Below are positions 1 through 9,539 of a DNA stretch of 64,000 nucleotides, piece after piece. Below the pieces are notes generated by a model, which was not told the origin of the DNA, searched no databases, and saw only the letters and a program-made list of their open reading frames with translations. The stretch covers positions 79,344,273 through 79,408,272 of the forward strand of contig JAUPFV010000003.1 in the NCBI GenBank assembly GCA_036936605.1, in the 5' to 3' direction. This stretch comes from Limnanthes douglasii subsp. nivea (lineage: Eukaryota > Streptophyta > Magnoliopsida > Brassicales > Limnanthaceae). The position numbers and the translations under genes were made by a program. Position 1 is the stretch's first letter, and the number at the start of each line of letters is the position of its first letter.

Positions 1-841
1 TCTAGCACTAGCAAACCTTAACTGAAGCGGCCAATTCCAAAGACCATCTCGGATGATTTCAGAAAACTTGAGGCTACACCCCAAACGAGAATCCTGAATA
101 ATATTAAGCCCATAGTGGTTGACCAAAGAGGTTGATAACAACCATGGGTCAAACCAGAATTAGGTATTCTTCCCGTTACCAATTGTCACCCTATAGAGAT
201 TGCTAGCTAGAGGCCTAAGATTTAAAATTTTCCTCCAAGTCCAATAGGTAGATGAGTCAATCTTTAAAGACCATAAATTCTTGTCTTTGATCTTCTAAGA
301 TTAAATATGGTCACACCAGAGTGAGTTGTCATGTTTACTAACGATGGACCACAAATGTTTGAGGACAACCGCTTGATTCTAAACTTGTAGGTCTAGAAAC
401 CCAAGGCTTCCCTCTAACAAGGGCAACGCCACAGCAGACCAAGCCACTTTAGCACCCGAAGCCTTCATCTAATGCCCCGACCAAAAAATTTGACGAAGAG
501 ACTGAGAGAGTTCTTTAAGAACTCTAACGGGCAGGATGAAGATCGAAGACCAGTAAACTCGCCCTTAAAATAGCACAGACTTAATAAGTTGAAGCCTACC
601 CACATAAGAGAGGTGTTTTAAATTCCAAGAGGCAATACATGTAGTAATTTTGTCAAGAAGAGGGCGACAATCGTTATGGAAAAGCCGGCCAGGAAGATGA
701 GGGACTCCAAGATATTTAACTGGGAGAGAGCCTACATTGAAGCGCATGATATTGATCAAGTCAACTCTAAGAGAGGGGTTAACCCTAAAGAGGAAGATAT
801 GGCTTTTATGAGGGCTAACTTTGAGGCCTGATAGATCAAAT
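1..841 (-). pseudogene. LINE (L1-type) ORF2, C-terminal part, decayed
   Basis: Read on the minus strand, 565-840 encodes the end of a non-LTR reverse transcriptase, with phrases such as LPVKYLGVPHLPGRL and YVGRLQLIKSVLF that are standard for plant L1-type elements just past the RT palm. Further left (about 1-560) the minus strand still reads as the downstream region (for example a KVAWSAVALVRGKP-like stretch) but with stops and frame breaks. The 3' end and poly-A tail would lie left of the window. The fragment is cut off from the rest of the same LINE (3440-6330) by element A. It is not functional. Assignment to LINE is secure; exact boundaries are not. Confidence 0.85.
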
Positions 842-842
842 A
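567..842 (-). repeat. 276-bp LINE segment, duplication copy 1
   Basis: This segment recurs as 3440-3715 with a constant offset of 2873 bases and no difference that I can find by eye. Both ends of the unit lie at an aaata motif (568-572 and 838-842). It belongs to the LINE RT and flanks element A like an enormous target-site duplication. Confidence 0.9.
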
Positions 843-1150
843 GGTACTCAAATCGAAGATTTCGACGAGACCGTAAGATTTCAAAAGTGTGACTTGTCAC
901 AAAGTTTAATACCCAAATTCGACCTCTAAAACCTTCGAAAATCAGTTTTCATATTTAGACGTTATTTTATTTATTTGTTTTAGTTTCTAGACATTTATGT
1001 AATTTTCTTTATTTGATATTAGGGTTTTGGATAGATGCTATATAAAGCATCCTATACCTTATTTTGTCGAGAGACTATTTTGATTAAATAAAAAACAAAA
1101 TTAGGGTTTTATCCCTCTTTTAAGCTTCTGCTACGTTTCACTCTCTTTCA
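838..1150 (+). repeat. 5' LTR of element A, truncated on its 5' side
   Basis: It matches 3128-3440 with five substitutions and no gap. It ends in ctttca immediately before the PBS. A TATA-like ctatataaagc lies at 1038-1048, the likely promoter of the element. The first 57 bp of the full LTR (3071-3127 in the right copy) are absent. The break falls at aaata, which is shared by the LTR and the flanking LINE. Confidence 0.9.
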
Positions 1151-1152
1151 TT

Positions 1153-1164
1153 TGGTATCAGACA
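1153..1164 (+). other. Primer binding site of element A
   Basis: tggtatcagaca begins two bases after the LTR. Its first ten bases fit the usual plant initiator-Met tRNA primer site (TGGTATCAGAGC). The same site precedes the gag of the 45970-47272 element on the minus strand. Confidence 0.7.
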
Positions 1165-1180
1165 CAGGCAGTCCTGCGCG

Positions 1181-3073
1181 ATGGTACAAGCAAGAACCAG
1201 CGGTCGCGGTGGCGCTAGAGTGTACCGAGATACAAGTGATGTAGATGATCGTGAAGATGCTGACCTACGCCGTCAGGTAGCCGATCTTACCCGGCAGGTG
1301 GCTGTTCTTACCGCCAAGCAACAAAGCACAGAGGTTGAGGGCATGGTTCACCCTTTTGGGGAGGGGATCGACCAGACTACTTCTCACCCACGTTGTTGGG
1401 AGCTTGGATTCAAGATAGACATCCCGGACTTTGATGGCAGCCTTAAGGCAGAGGCACTTATCGATTGGTTATCCCAGATTGAAGAAGTCCTGGCCTTCAA
1501 GGAAGTTCTCGAGGAGAGAAGGGTCGCATTAGTCACCATTCACCTACGCGGTAGGGCACAGGCTTGGTGGCAGCAGGTGAAGCAGAACCGCGCGCGTGAA
1601 GGCAAGGATAAAGTCCAGAGTTGGGAGAAATTCAAAAGAAAACTCCGCAAGGCTTTCCTTCCCTACAACTTCGAGCGGGAACTCTACCAGCGACGTCAGA
1701 ATCTTCGTCAGGAACCTAGATCTGTGGATAAATATACCGACGAATTCTATCAGCTGTTGGCTCGCACAGATGTGACCGAGTCACCGCACCAGTTGGCTCG
1801 CCGGACCCAGAAAGTCAACATTCCTGACTTTGATGGTGACATGGAGGAGTCGCTGATACTCAAACATCCACTCTTTGATGAGTATGAGGCTGACAACGAA
1901 GGTGAAATTTCTGATGAAACTTGGTCGGAATTAGGAGATCCGATTTATGATGTATACGGTGATGAGGAAGAAGATGATCCGATTAATAATGTAGACGATG
2001 ATATTTGGATAACACCAGAAAAAATCGCATCTTCTTTCGACAAGGTAAACAATAATTCTTTCTCTACTCCTAAAAACACCAGAGGTTCTAGAGCTAAGGA
2101 TAAAGAAACAAAACCTTTTACACCATTTTTTTCATCGAAAAACAAAGAATTAATTTCGAATTCAAGTTTCTCTTCTTTTCCTACGGATGAATCGGTGGAT
2201 AAAAGATATGATATCCAGTATACCCTCTCCAACTCAAAACCAAAAATAAAAAATAAAAGAAAATATATCAGTGGAGCCAATAGAGAACAAAGATTCAGAA
2301 GGTTACGGGTTCGAATAGAGAACAAAGTTTCAGAAGGGTACGGGTTCTTACCATTGTTCTTGCCACCAACCAAACCGTCTGGGACCAATAGAGAACAAAG
2401 ATTCAGAAGGGTACGGGTTCGAAAACGAGGAAAACGCACACAGGGTAGACGAACACAGACAAAACAAACTGGCCTCATTAATGAGGCTCTCACAAAATAC
2501 TCCAACCAGTACGAAGCTGAAATAGGTAAGCCGAAATCATATGGTCTGTCCGATTTCACTCTTTTCTCTAGCGTTTCCGATCCCAATTCGGGTTATATGT
2601 ATCGCCATGCTTATGTTCTTAGAAGTGTTGACACTTTGATGTTACATGAATCGATTACATTCAATAGTAATTGTAATTGTGATACACGATTGGGTTGGAA
2701 TGGTTATATGAAGATTACGGATTCTGTGAGCTCTAAAATCGGGTCTTCACTGGATGACATCGTTGTGTTTCGTTCTTATTCTTGTGCACCTAAGGTATTT
2801 GATGAAATGTCCAAAAGAGACAGTTTCGTGGTCGATATGTATGCTAAGTATGGGATAGAAAGTTTGGGTTTCAAGAGATTGGAGGATTCTGCTATCACAC
2901 GATATTGCAGGTTTTTGCTGTTCGGTTCTTTCGATGCTGACTTGGATGCTATAACTCGGGGTTTCCATAGCATGGGAGTTGAGTCAGTCACTTCCGAATG
3001 TCGTAGTGCAGTTCATCCAATGTTTCCACGTTTTGAATTCGAGGTCGAATTCTTTCCAACCGGGGAAGGATGA
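1181..3073 (+). CDS. Chimeric Gag protein of element A (630 codons)
   Basis: The first ~210 residues are a Ty3/gypsy Gag: a short coiled coil (DLRRQVADLTRQVAVL), an IDIPDFDGSL segment and the Retrotrans_gag core (HLRGRAQAWWQQVKQ, then FKRKLRKAFLPYNFERELYQ, then VDKYTDEFYQLLAR). From about residue 212 the protein changes character. It repeats a NIPDFDG phrase, runs through an acidic stretch (residues ~245-275), a Lys/Ser/Thr-rich part and an Arg-rich repeated part, and ends in a PPR-like scrap. No zinc knuckle, protease or polymerase follows. The start is supported by the same ATG context in the 45970-47272 relative. The ORF is open through to the 3' LTR, which is unusual for patched-in sequence. 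Whether this protein is made is unknown. Confidence 0.7.
   Translation: MVQARTSGRGGARVYRDTSDVDDREDADLRRQVADLTRQVAVLTAKQQSTEVEGMVHPFGEGIDQTTSHPRCWELGFKIDIPDFDGSLKAEALIDWLSQIEEVLAFKEVLEERRVALVTIHLRGRAQAWWQQVKQNRAREGKDKVQSWEKFKRKLRKAFLPYNFERELYQRRQNLRQEPRSVDKYTDEFYQLLARTDVTESPHQLARRTQKVNIPDFDGDMEESLILKHPLFDEYEADNEGEISDETWSELGDPIYDVYGDEEEDDPINNVDDDIWITPEKIASSFDKVNNNSFSTPKNTRGSRAKDKETKPFTPFFSSKNKELISNSSFSSFPTDESVDKRYDIQYTLSNSKPKIKNKRKYISGANREQRFRRLRVRIENKVSEGYGFLPLFLPPTKPSGTNREQRFRRVRVRKRGKRTQGRRTQTKQTGLINEALTKYSNQYEAEIGKPKSYGLSDFTLFSSVSDPNSGYMYRHAYVLRSVDTLMLHESITFNSNCNCDTRLGWNGYMKITDSVSSKIGSSLDDIVVFRSYSCAPKVFDEMSKRDSFVVDMYAKYGIESLGFKRLEDSAITRYCRFLLFGSFDADLDAITRGFHSMGVESVTSECRSAVHPMFPRFEFEVEFFPTGEG
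2277..2423 (+). repeat. Three copies of a ~35-bp repeat inside the element A ORF
   Basis: A unit around agagaacaaagattcagaag occurs at 2277-2314, 2315-2347 and 2384-2423, the last separated by a 36-bp unrelated spacer. It encodes repeated Asn-Arg-Glu-Gln-Arg-Phe-Arg-Arg-like basic segments in at least two copies. Confidence 0.85.
2760..2900 (+). pseudogene. PPR-like gene fragment carried by element A
   Basis: The translation contains APKVFDEMSKRDSF and then VDMYAKYG. These closely resemble the recurring ARKVFDEM..RD and MYAKCG phrases of plant pentatricopeptide repeat proteins, but the residues that should lie between them are missing. The simplest reading is a captured, internally rearranged piece of a host PPR gene. 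The sequence on both sides (about 1810-3060) is also foreign to LTR elements but I do not recognise it. Confidence 0.5.
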
Positions 3074-3440
3074 TGTAGCGAAGATTGCGGATAAACTGGT
3101 TTCTTGGTCAGGTATCGGAATTAGGTGAAATAGGTACTCAAATCGAAGATTTCGACGAGACCGTAAGATTTCAAAACTGTGATTTATCACAAAGTTTAAT
3201 ACCCAAATTCGACCTCTAAAACCTTCGAAAATCAGTTTTCATATTTAGACGTTATTTTATTTATTTGTTTTAGTTTCTAGACATTTATGTAATTTTCTTT
3301 ATTTGATATTAGGGTTTTGGATAGATGCTATATAAAGCATCATATACCTTATTTTGTCGAGAGACTATTTTGATTAAATAAGAAACAAAATTAGGGTTTT
3401 ATCCCTCTTTTAAGCTTCTGCTACGTTTCACTCTCTTTCA
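3071..3440 (+). repeat. 3' LTR of element A, complete, with polypurine tract at 3062-3070
   Basis: It starts tgatgtagcg after the purine run ggggaagga and ends ctttca. Positions 3128-3440 match the left LTR, with a TATA-like motif at 3328-3338. The sequence just before the PPT resembles the end of many gypsy polyproteins and is shared in style with the 45970-47272 element. No conventional 4-6 bp target duplication flanks the pair. Confidence 0.88.
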
Positions 3441-3715
3441 AAATAGCACAGACTTAATAAGTTGAAGCCTACCCACATAAGAGAGGTGTTTTAAATTCCA
3501 AGAGGCAATACATGTAGTAATTTTGTCAAGAAGAGGGCGACAATCGTTATGGAAAAGCCGGCCAGGAAGATGAGGGACTCCAAGATATTTAACTGGGAGA
3601 GAGCCTACATTGAAGCGCATGATATTGATCAAGTCAACTCTAAGAGAGGGGTTAACCCTAAAGAGGAAGATATGGCTTTTATGAGGGCTAACTTTGAGGC
3701 CTGATAGATCAAATA
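3440..3715 (-). repeat. 276-bp LINE segment, duplication copy 2
   Basis: Second copy of 567-842. It begins directly at the end of the 3' LTR and continues without a break into the rest of the LINE at 3716. Confidence 0.9.
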
Positions 3716-5790
3716 ATTCATTAAGACCATCCTTAATGAGGTTGGGAGAATTAATATAACCACGAAAAAAAAAATCACCAGGTCGTCTGCGAAGCAGAGA
3801 TTGACAATCTTGAGCTTGTGACACTTCCAGTGGAAATTGAAGTTCACGTCTCTACTTTTCTCATTAAGAATAGTGGACAAAACTTGCATGACTAATAAAA
3901 AATAAGAAGGGCGACAAGGTATCACCTTGTCTAAGCCCCTTTCTACCTTGGAAATGCCCGTGGGGATCATCTGCTTAGGGAAATCATAGCCACCAAGATG
4001 TCAAGGATAAGATGCCAATGAACGTTGTCAAAAGCTTTCATCAGGTCGATTTTAAGAGCGATCGTTGGGCCCTTACCGTTAGTCTAGTAGCCCCTAAGGA
4101 GTTCTTGGGATAGAAGGATATTATCCGTAATATTACGGTCAACGACAAAAGCTGATTAAGATTTGTCAATCAGATAGGGGAAAGAGTCTTTGATCCTGTC
4201 GGCCAGGATCTTGGAAATAATTTTGTAAACCACATTGCAACAAACAATTGGCCTGAAGTCCTCAATGATAAAATGGCTATCTTTCTTAAGGATTAAAGAA
4301 ATGATGGTGGCATTCCAAGAATGCTCGAGACGACCCGTACTAAAGAACAGTAAGATCCCATCGCAAACATCTTTGCCGATGAGATTCCAAGAATTCTTGA
4401 AAAATCCCGCATTGAAGCCATTAGGCCCTGTGATTTATAACTATCAATGCTAAAAAGATAATTTTTAATCTCAGCGCAAGTAACATAACAAATCATAGAA
4501 GAATATTCCTAAGAATTCACTTTCGAATAAATAAGCTTGGATGTACGAGCAAACCCATGGTAACCTAGGAGAGACCTAGAGCCAAGAATGTTGGAAAAAT
4601 AGTTTACTAAGACACTCGCCACCTCATTTGGGGAAGTGGAAAGGTCCCCGTTACCATTAGAGATTGAGACAATTTTATTTCTTAGAATCCAGTTTTTTAT
4701 ACTATTATGAAATAATTTAGTATTACAATCTTCAATTTTGAGCCATGTCTCTTTAGACTTCTGTTTGTAGAAAAATTCTTCACCACAACTAAGAGAGATA
4801 AAGGCGGAAGAGGCAGCAATCTCGGCAACTACTAGAGATGGATTCAATGGGTCATTTGCTAAAAGAGTTTGGGCTGAGAAAATATGATTTTAGGCAATTG
4901 ACACCCTAGAGCTTATATCCCTATATTCCTTATGATTAAGCTCGCGGAGGGAAAATTGAAGCCGATTGAGCTTGTGGGAAACCAATCTCATACCATGAGC
5001 TGAGACCGGAAGGTTCCAAGAGGAGGACACCAGCTCGTTATAAGAAGGATGGGTTTGCCACATATTAAAAAAATTGAAAGGCGGCCTAGGGGAACCCAAA
5101 ATAAGCTTAATAATCGCGCGATCAGAAATTGAGCATATCCAAAGTGGGAAATGGACATGGGAAAGAAATTATCCCAAGCACTATTAACAAGAACCGTGTC
5201 AATTCTTGAAGGAATAAGGTTTATGAGGTTTTTATTTATCCAAGTGAAATGAGAACCATACGATCGAAGGTCACTAAATTTGCATTGATAGCAACAGAGA
5301 TTGAAGTCGTTAATCTCAGCCTGAGAGAACGAGATAGTACGTTCATCGGGGTTACGATAGCGTTAAAGTCCCCGAGAGCAACCCACGGATAATTACAGTA
5401 AGAAGCCGAAATTGCCTTCAGATCTGCTCATAGAAGTCGACGCTCGGGCCAATCATTGAATGCATAGATAGCCGTGAGGAAGAAGGGGCAGGGTAATTAA
5501 GGCTACAAGTTTTGCAATGAATGAATTGAGAGAAGGTAGAGAGAAGAGAAATGGAAAAAACAATAGGGTTACATATAACCCATATCCTACCCAACCTATG
5601 AGAAGAGTGGTTAGTGGCATATTTCCAAAAAGGCGCAATATTTCTAATAATGGAGTTAACATTAGAAATACGAACCTTAGTCTCCACAAGGATCATAACC
5701 GTGATATTATTTCTAATGATAAAATCAGTGACATTTTTTTATCGAACAGGGTCGTTTAACCCACGGACATTCCATGATGCAATATACATT
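3440..5790 (-). pseudogene. LINE (L1-type) ORF2, endonuclease and RT part, decayed
   Basis: From right to left on the minus strand the ORF2 order is clear. It starts near 5790 with IASWNVRGLNDP, the N-terminus of the APE-like endonuclease. LVETKVRISNVNS follows near 5690, then a linker with FYKQKSKETWLK and CNTKLFHNSIKN (about 4770-4680). The RT begins with EIKNYLFSIDS near 4480, then MKAFDNVHWHLILDIL (about 4040) and the catalytic FADDLVIF (about 3800). Several frameshifts and stops break it, so it is a dead copy. The continuation lies at 1-841. Confidence 0.85.
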
Positions 5791-6640
5791 AAAGACTTCC
5801 AGTGAGAGACAGAGGTCCAATAGTGGATGACGACAATATTTTGTTTTGTAAATCGAAGATAAAGAAGACAACCTTGCAGTATTCGTATAATGTGTCAGAC
5901 GAGGGTCCAGATGGATGGCAGGTCCATTTTACCATGAGTAGTGTATTCGGAAGAGCGAAACCTCTTAAAAAGTGAATCAACTTCCTCACTGAATTCAATC
6001 TCTGCCATTTACCTTTCAACATCTCCGACAAGGAGAGCATCGACCATCGCCAACCATTGATTTACTGGCCAAAGGCGTGACGGCATCCGCGACCAAAATA
6101 TCCAATTTGGAGCGTCGATAAAAACACGATGGATGGTCAAAAACAAAAAAGACGGAGGTCGGAGATAAGGCACCGGAAATACGGAGGTCGGAGATAAGAC
6201 CACCAGATATACGGAGGTCGAAAAAGACTCTTTGTGGCCGAAGAAAATAGAGGAGCTGGAACACAAAAGCATCTTTGAGGCATCGAAGGAAAGATAAAAA
6301 GCGATGCTCGAAGAAGTGGTGCTAGACAAAATTTAGACAGTGATGAAGATGAAATGCAATGTCTGATCTAAAACTCTGGTGAAAGTGAAAATATAAGAGC
6401 TAATTTCATATTAAATGTACCGAATAGACGAGATACGGAAACCACCAGCATCAGCTTTCGACAATGGTAGTCATTGAAGAAGAAGCACAAATCAGGTGAC
6501 ATCGATGGAAAAAAAAAATCAGTGGAGAAACATTACGGCGGCCGGAAACAGGTTATTTCTCAAAAGGAAATTGGTTCTAGCGAAAAAAAAGAGCGGTTGT
6601 AAAATTATCACCTCATTCTCAGGCAAATTTTTAATATATA
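5791..6640 (-). other. LINE 5' region upstream of ORF2 (ORF1 end or 5' UTR)
   Basis: Short minus-strand frames (for example 5789-6040) run into the ORF2 start, but I cannot identify an ORF1 domain. Three copies of a ~30-bp repeat built on acggaggtcggagataag occupy about 6147-6225, as often seen in LINE 5' UTRs. The true 5' end is not visible; GC content falls sharply after about 6640. Confidence 0.45.
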
Positions 6641-7037
6641 ATTAAGCGACTCTTAATCATACTGGTGTCTTTGCTGCTTGAATTTTACAAAATTGATATA
6701 TAATGGAGAATTGTCATTTATGCCGAATTGCATATTTTGAAAATAATTAAAGTGGATTAATTTATTAGGTTCATTTAGTTTGAATTCAAAACTAAATAAA
6801 TATAAACACTTTTAATTATATGAGATATTTTTCATTTATCATTTTATTTTTTATTTTGATTTTACAACGGGGAAAACTTTATATTTAAGATTTGATTTTC
6901 AACCGACAATAATTTTAAGTTTCTAATTAATTTTAGGGTAAAGTACCATTTAAATTTAAATCCAGTACGCAAAGTATTATTTATCTAAGATCCATATTTT
7001 TATTAATCTCTAAAAAAGACGTGTTTTAGTTAAATAT
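6641..7037. other. AT-rich intergenic DNA
   Basis: No ORF of note, no recognisable repeat family and no RNA gene seen. Confidence 0.6.
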
Positions 7038-7683
7038 TTACCATTAAAGATCCATTAATACCCTAAATACCCCTATTTTATAATATAGAAGACTTTTAGA
7101 CCCATTCTTCATCTTTTTTCCCAATTTTTTTTTCTCTTCTCGTGAATAGAACAACTCTGTATTAGTCGATTCTTTTATATTTTTTTACTCGATCTTTTTT
7201 TTTTTGCTTTCATATGATTTTGATTTGTGTTTATACTTGATTATGAGAAGATACTCGATGGTTTGTGTGTTTGAAACTCGAATTTGAGCTCGAAATCGTT
7301 GTTTTTTTAAGATCTGTTTTCGTTCGTTTTCGTAGTGTTCCGAGTCTAACTTCTTGTTAGTTTTGAGTTCGAATTATGGTAATATAGTTTTTTTTAGCAT
7401 TTTATTAGTGTTTCATTGATTTTAATGCTTTATTTTATGTTTTTAGTGAAGGAGTCGCGTAACAGTTTCTGTGTTTTTAGTGAAGGAGATGCGAAACGTT
7501 TAATTTCCGTGAATAAGTATAGATGCGAAATCTGTATGTTTCTTCAATAGTAGATGCAAAACATATTTTGTGATATATGCGAAACATTTGTATTTATACC
7601 TACTGATAGTTGCGAAACGTGTAATTCTTCTGTAATGGTAGATGCAAAACAAGTCTTTGATAGATATGAAACGCTATTTGTTC

Positions 7684-8262
7684 TAAAAAAAATAATTTAA
7701 AAGATATCATGAGTATACAAGTTTTGTTCTTCTTAAAAAAACAAAACCAATGATATTTTAGGATTTTTTTCGAGTTACGGTTTAAAAGATACAAACTTTT
7801 AAAGTTTTTAAATTTATAGGGGTTTCGCGAAGAAGATGCGTAGCCTTCTTCGTTATGATAGATGCGAAACTTGTTTTGTTGTGCTAGATGCAAAACCTTC
7901 TTTATTATGCTAGATGCGAAACCTTCTTTATTTTGATAGATGCGAAACCTTCTTTATTTTGATAGATGCTAAACCTTTTTTATTTTGATAGATGCAAAAC
8001 CTTCTTTATTTTGGTAAATGCGAATTTTTTTTTATTTTGATAGATGCGAAACCTTATTTATTTTACTAGATGAGAAACCTCTTTGTTTTGATAGATGCGA
8101 AACCTTCTATAACTCAGAAACGTGTGTAAAATATGTTTTTTAAAAACAAATTCAAAATATATCATGAATGATACTAGTTTTGTTCGTCTTAAAAAACAAA
8201 ACCAATGGTATTTTCAAACTCTTTTTCCGAATTACGGTTTAAAAGATACGAACCTTTATAAA
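7684..8262. repeat. ~120-bp direct duplication flanking the minisatellite
   Basis: 7684-7805 and 8140-8262 are imperfect copies, with shared pieces such as agttttgttc and ttacggtttaaaagata. Together they bracket the 7830-8112 array, suggesting that the whole block grew by duplication. Confidence 0.7.
7830..8112. repeat. Minisatellite, ~25-27 bp unit
   Basis: About ten tandem units of the form gatagatgcgaaacc followed by ttctttatttt. More diverged singles (atgcgaaac) are scattered leftward to about 7480. Variants change the gcgaaacc core by single bases. Confidence 0.85.
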
Positions 8263-8388
8263 ATTAAAAAAACAAAGAAAAAGAATTGATTACTGTATTT
8301 TATATAGAAGGGTATTTAAGGTATAAAATCTCTCAAAAATTTAGGTTTTTATCCGTAATAAATTTGTTGAATGGGTCTTTAATGGTAA

Positions 8389-9539
8389 GTCTCCCTTAAT
8401 ATTATATATTAAATGAACCAAAAAATAATATATAATTTTATATATTATTGGAGTTCTAGTATAAATATTAATTGTAATCATTTTTTTTCAAAATTGTTTG
8501 TTAATTACAAATTAGTTTTTAAATTTATATTTATAGTTTAGGTTTATATATCAAATATTTGTACTGAATTTGTTACATATGATCTGGACCAAACAACATC
8601 TACTAAAAAAATATTAGTTTGATACTTATTTTTTATTAATCATAATATTATAAACAATAATTACTACGTTAATAAGTATATGTCGGTTTATTTCAAAAGA
8701 AAAGTTCCAACCTAATTTTCATGAGATATTAATTTTAAGTACGAGGATTTATAATATATTACATATCTTAATTTTGTAATAACACATTATCGTCTCATTA
8801 TCAAGAGTTGAATCGAATAAGGAAAATTTTGGGTGAAGATCCTCCAACCAGAGTAGAAGATGGCGATGCAACAAGAAGAAAAAAGCAAAGGAGTAAAACT
8901 CTTCTTTCCAAACCTGCGGGTGAAAGAAAAGAGGAGTAGGTCCATGAGCAATAGTCTTACAAGCATTGGATAAGTGAAAGGCTCACGAGGTAGACTTGAA
9001 ACATCAAACTCAAGCAAAATGGCCAGAAGCTTCAATTAGCATCAACATGTCTTCTATAGAGTTTGCAGGAGGCTCTACGTTCAACAACTACCGCCTTGTA
9101 GTAACCTGGGCATAACTTTGCACCATTGTACATGAGAATGAACCAAAAATATACGCAGACCTCAATCATTATTGACAGGTACCAATAAAACGTATCAGCT
9201 TAAGCCTACTATTTTTAGAAAAACCTCCCTTGAGGTAACCCTACACCTCAGTTGAATATTTCCTATAGATCGTTATAGATCGTACCTACAAGGGCACCCA
9301 CCTACAATCTTTAATAGAAGCAGCACAACAACTTAGGCCAAACAATGATGGTCGATGATATCACCAGGCTTACCCTTTTTTCCGAAAAGTGTGCAATGGT
9401 AGAAACGATGTTACAGTTGATGATAATGATGATCTTCAGGAGGAAGATCTATACGTGTCTTCATGCATCTTATAAATATATTTACCCCCCCCCCCCCCCC
9501 CATAATTTCGTCAACCTAAAGATAGAAAAGTACAATGGG
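8389..9539. other. AT-rich DNA with a 17-bp poly-C tract
   Basis: Nothing recognisable in 8389-8780. From 8800 the base composition becomes balanced and may be the unrecognised 5' part of the decayed gypsy element that follows. A minus frame at 8787-9035 (82 codons) has no recognisable domain. An uninterrupted run of 17 C lies at 9485-9501. Confidence 0.5.

Larger units (their letters stand above)
838..3440 (+). mobile_element. Element A: non-autonomous gag-only LTR retrotransposon with captured sequence
   Basis: Two direct repeats (838-1150 and 3071-3440) flank a PBS-like site, a gag ORF and a purine run directly before the right repeat. There is no protease, RT or integrase, so mobility would depend on a related autonomous element. 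The right LTR is complete (TG...CA, 370 bp). The left LTR lacks its first 57 bp and starts abruptly inside LINE sequence. A second, shorter relative sits at 45970-47272 on the opposite strand, with nearly identical gag and PBS regions. The LTRs differ at 5 of 313 aligned bases, suggesting a moderately recent origin. Confidence 0.85.
7038..8388. mobile_element. Inverted-repeat-bounded block, possibly a MITE/MULE-like non-autonomous element
   Basis: ttaccattaaagatccatt at 7038-7056 is matched in reverse complement at 8370-8388 with one mismatch. A second inverted pair (7057-7075 with 8307-8324, around ataccctaaatac) lies just inside. There is no transposase ORF. The interior holds a minisatellite and a 120-bp direct duplication. 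No clear target duplication was found outside the repeats, so the element assignment is tentative. Confidence 0.4.

Noticed and set aside
1945..2586. 213-codon minus-strand ORF inside element A
   Set aside because: It is the reverse of the gag-chimera frame, without recognisable domains; the plus frame is longer and anchored by the Gag core.
2760..2900. A functional PPR gene
   Set aside because: Only one broken motif and part of a second are present, fused to gag inside LTRs; there is no organelle targeting signal or repeat series.
7830..8112. Regular repeats that might suggest a CRISPR array
   Set aside because: The units are directly tandem without unique spacers, vary in sequence, and lie in plant retrotransposon-rich DNA with no cas genes.
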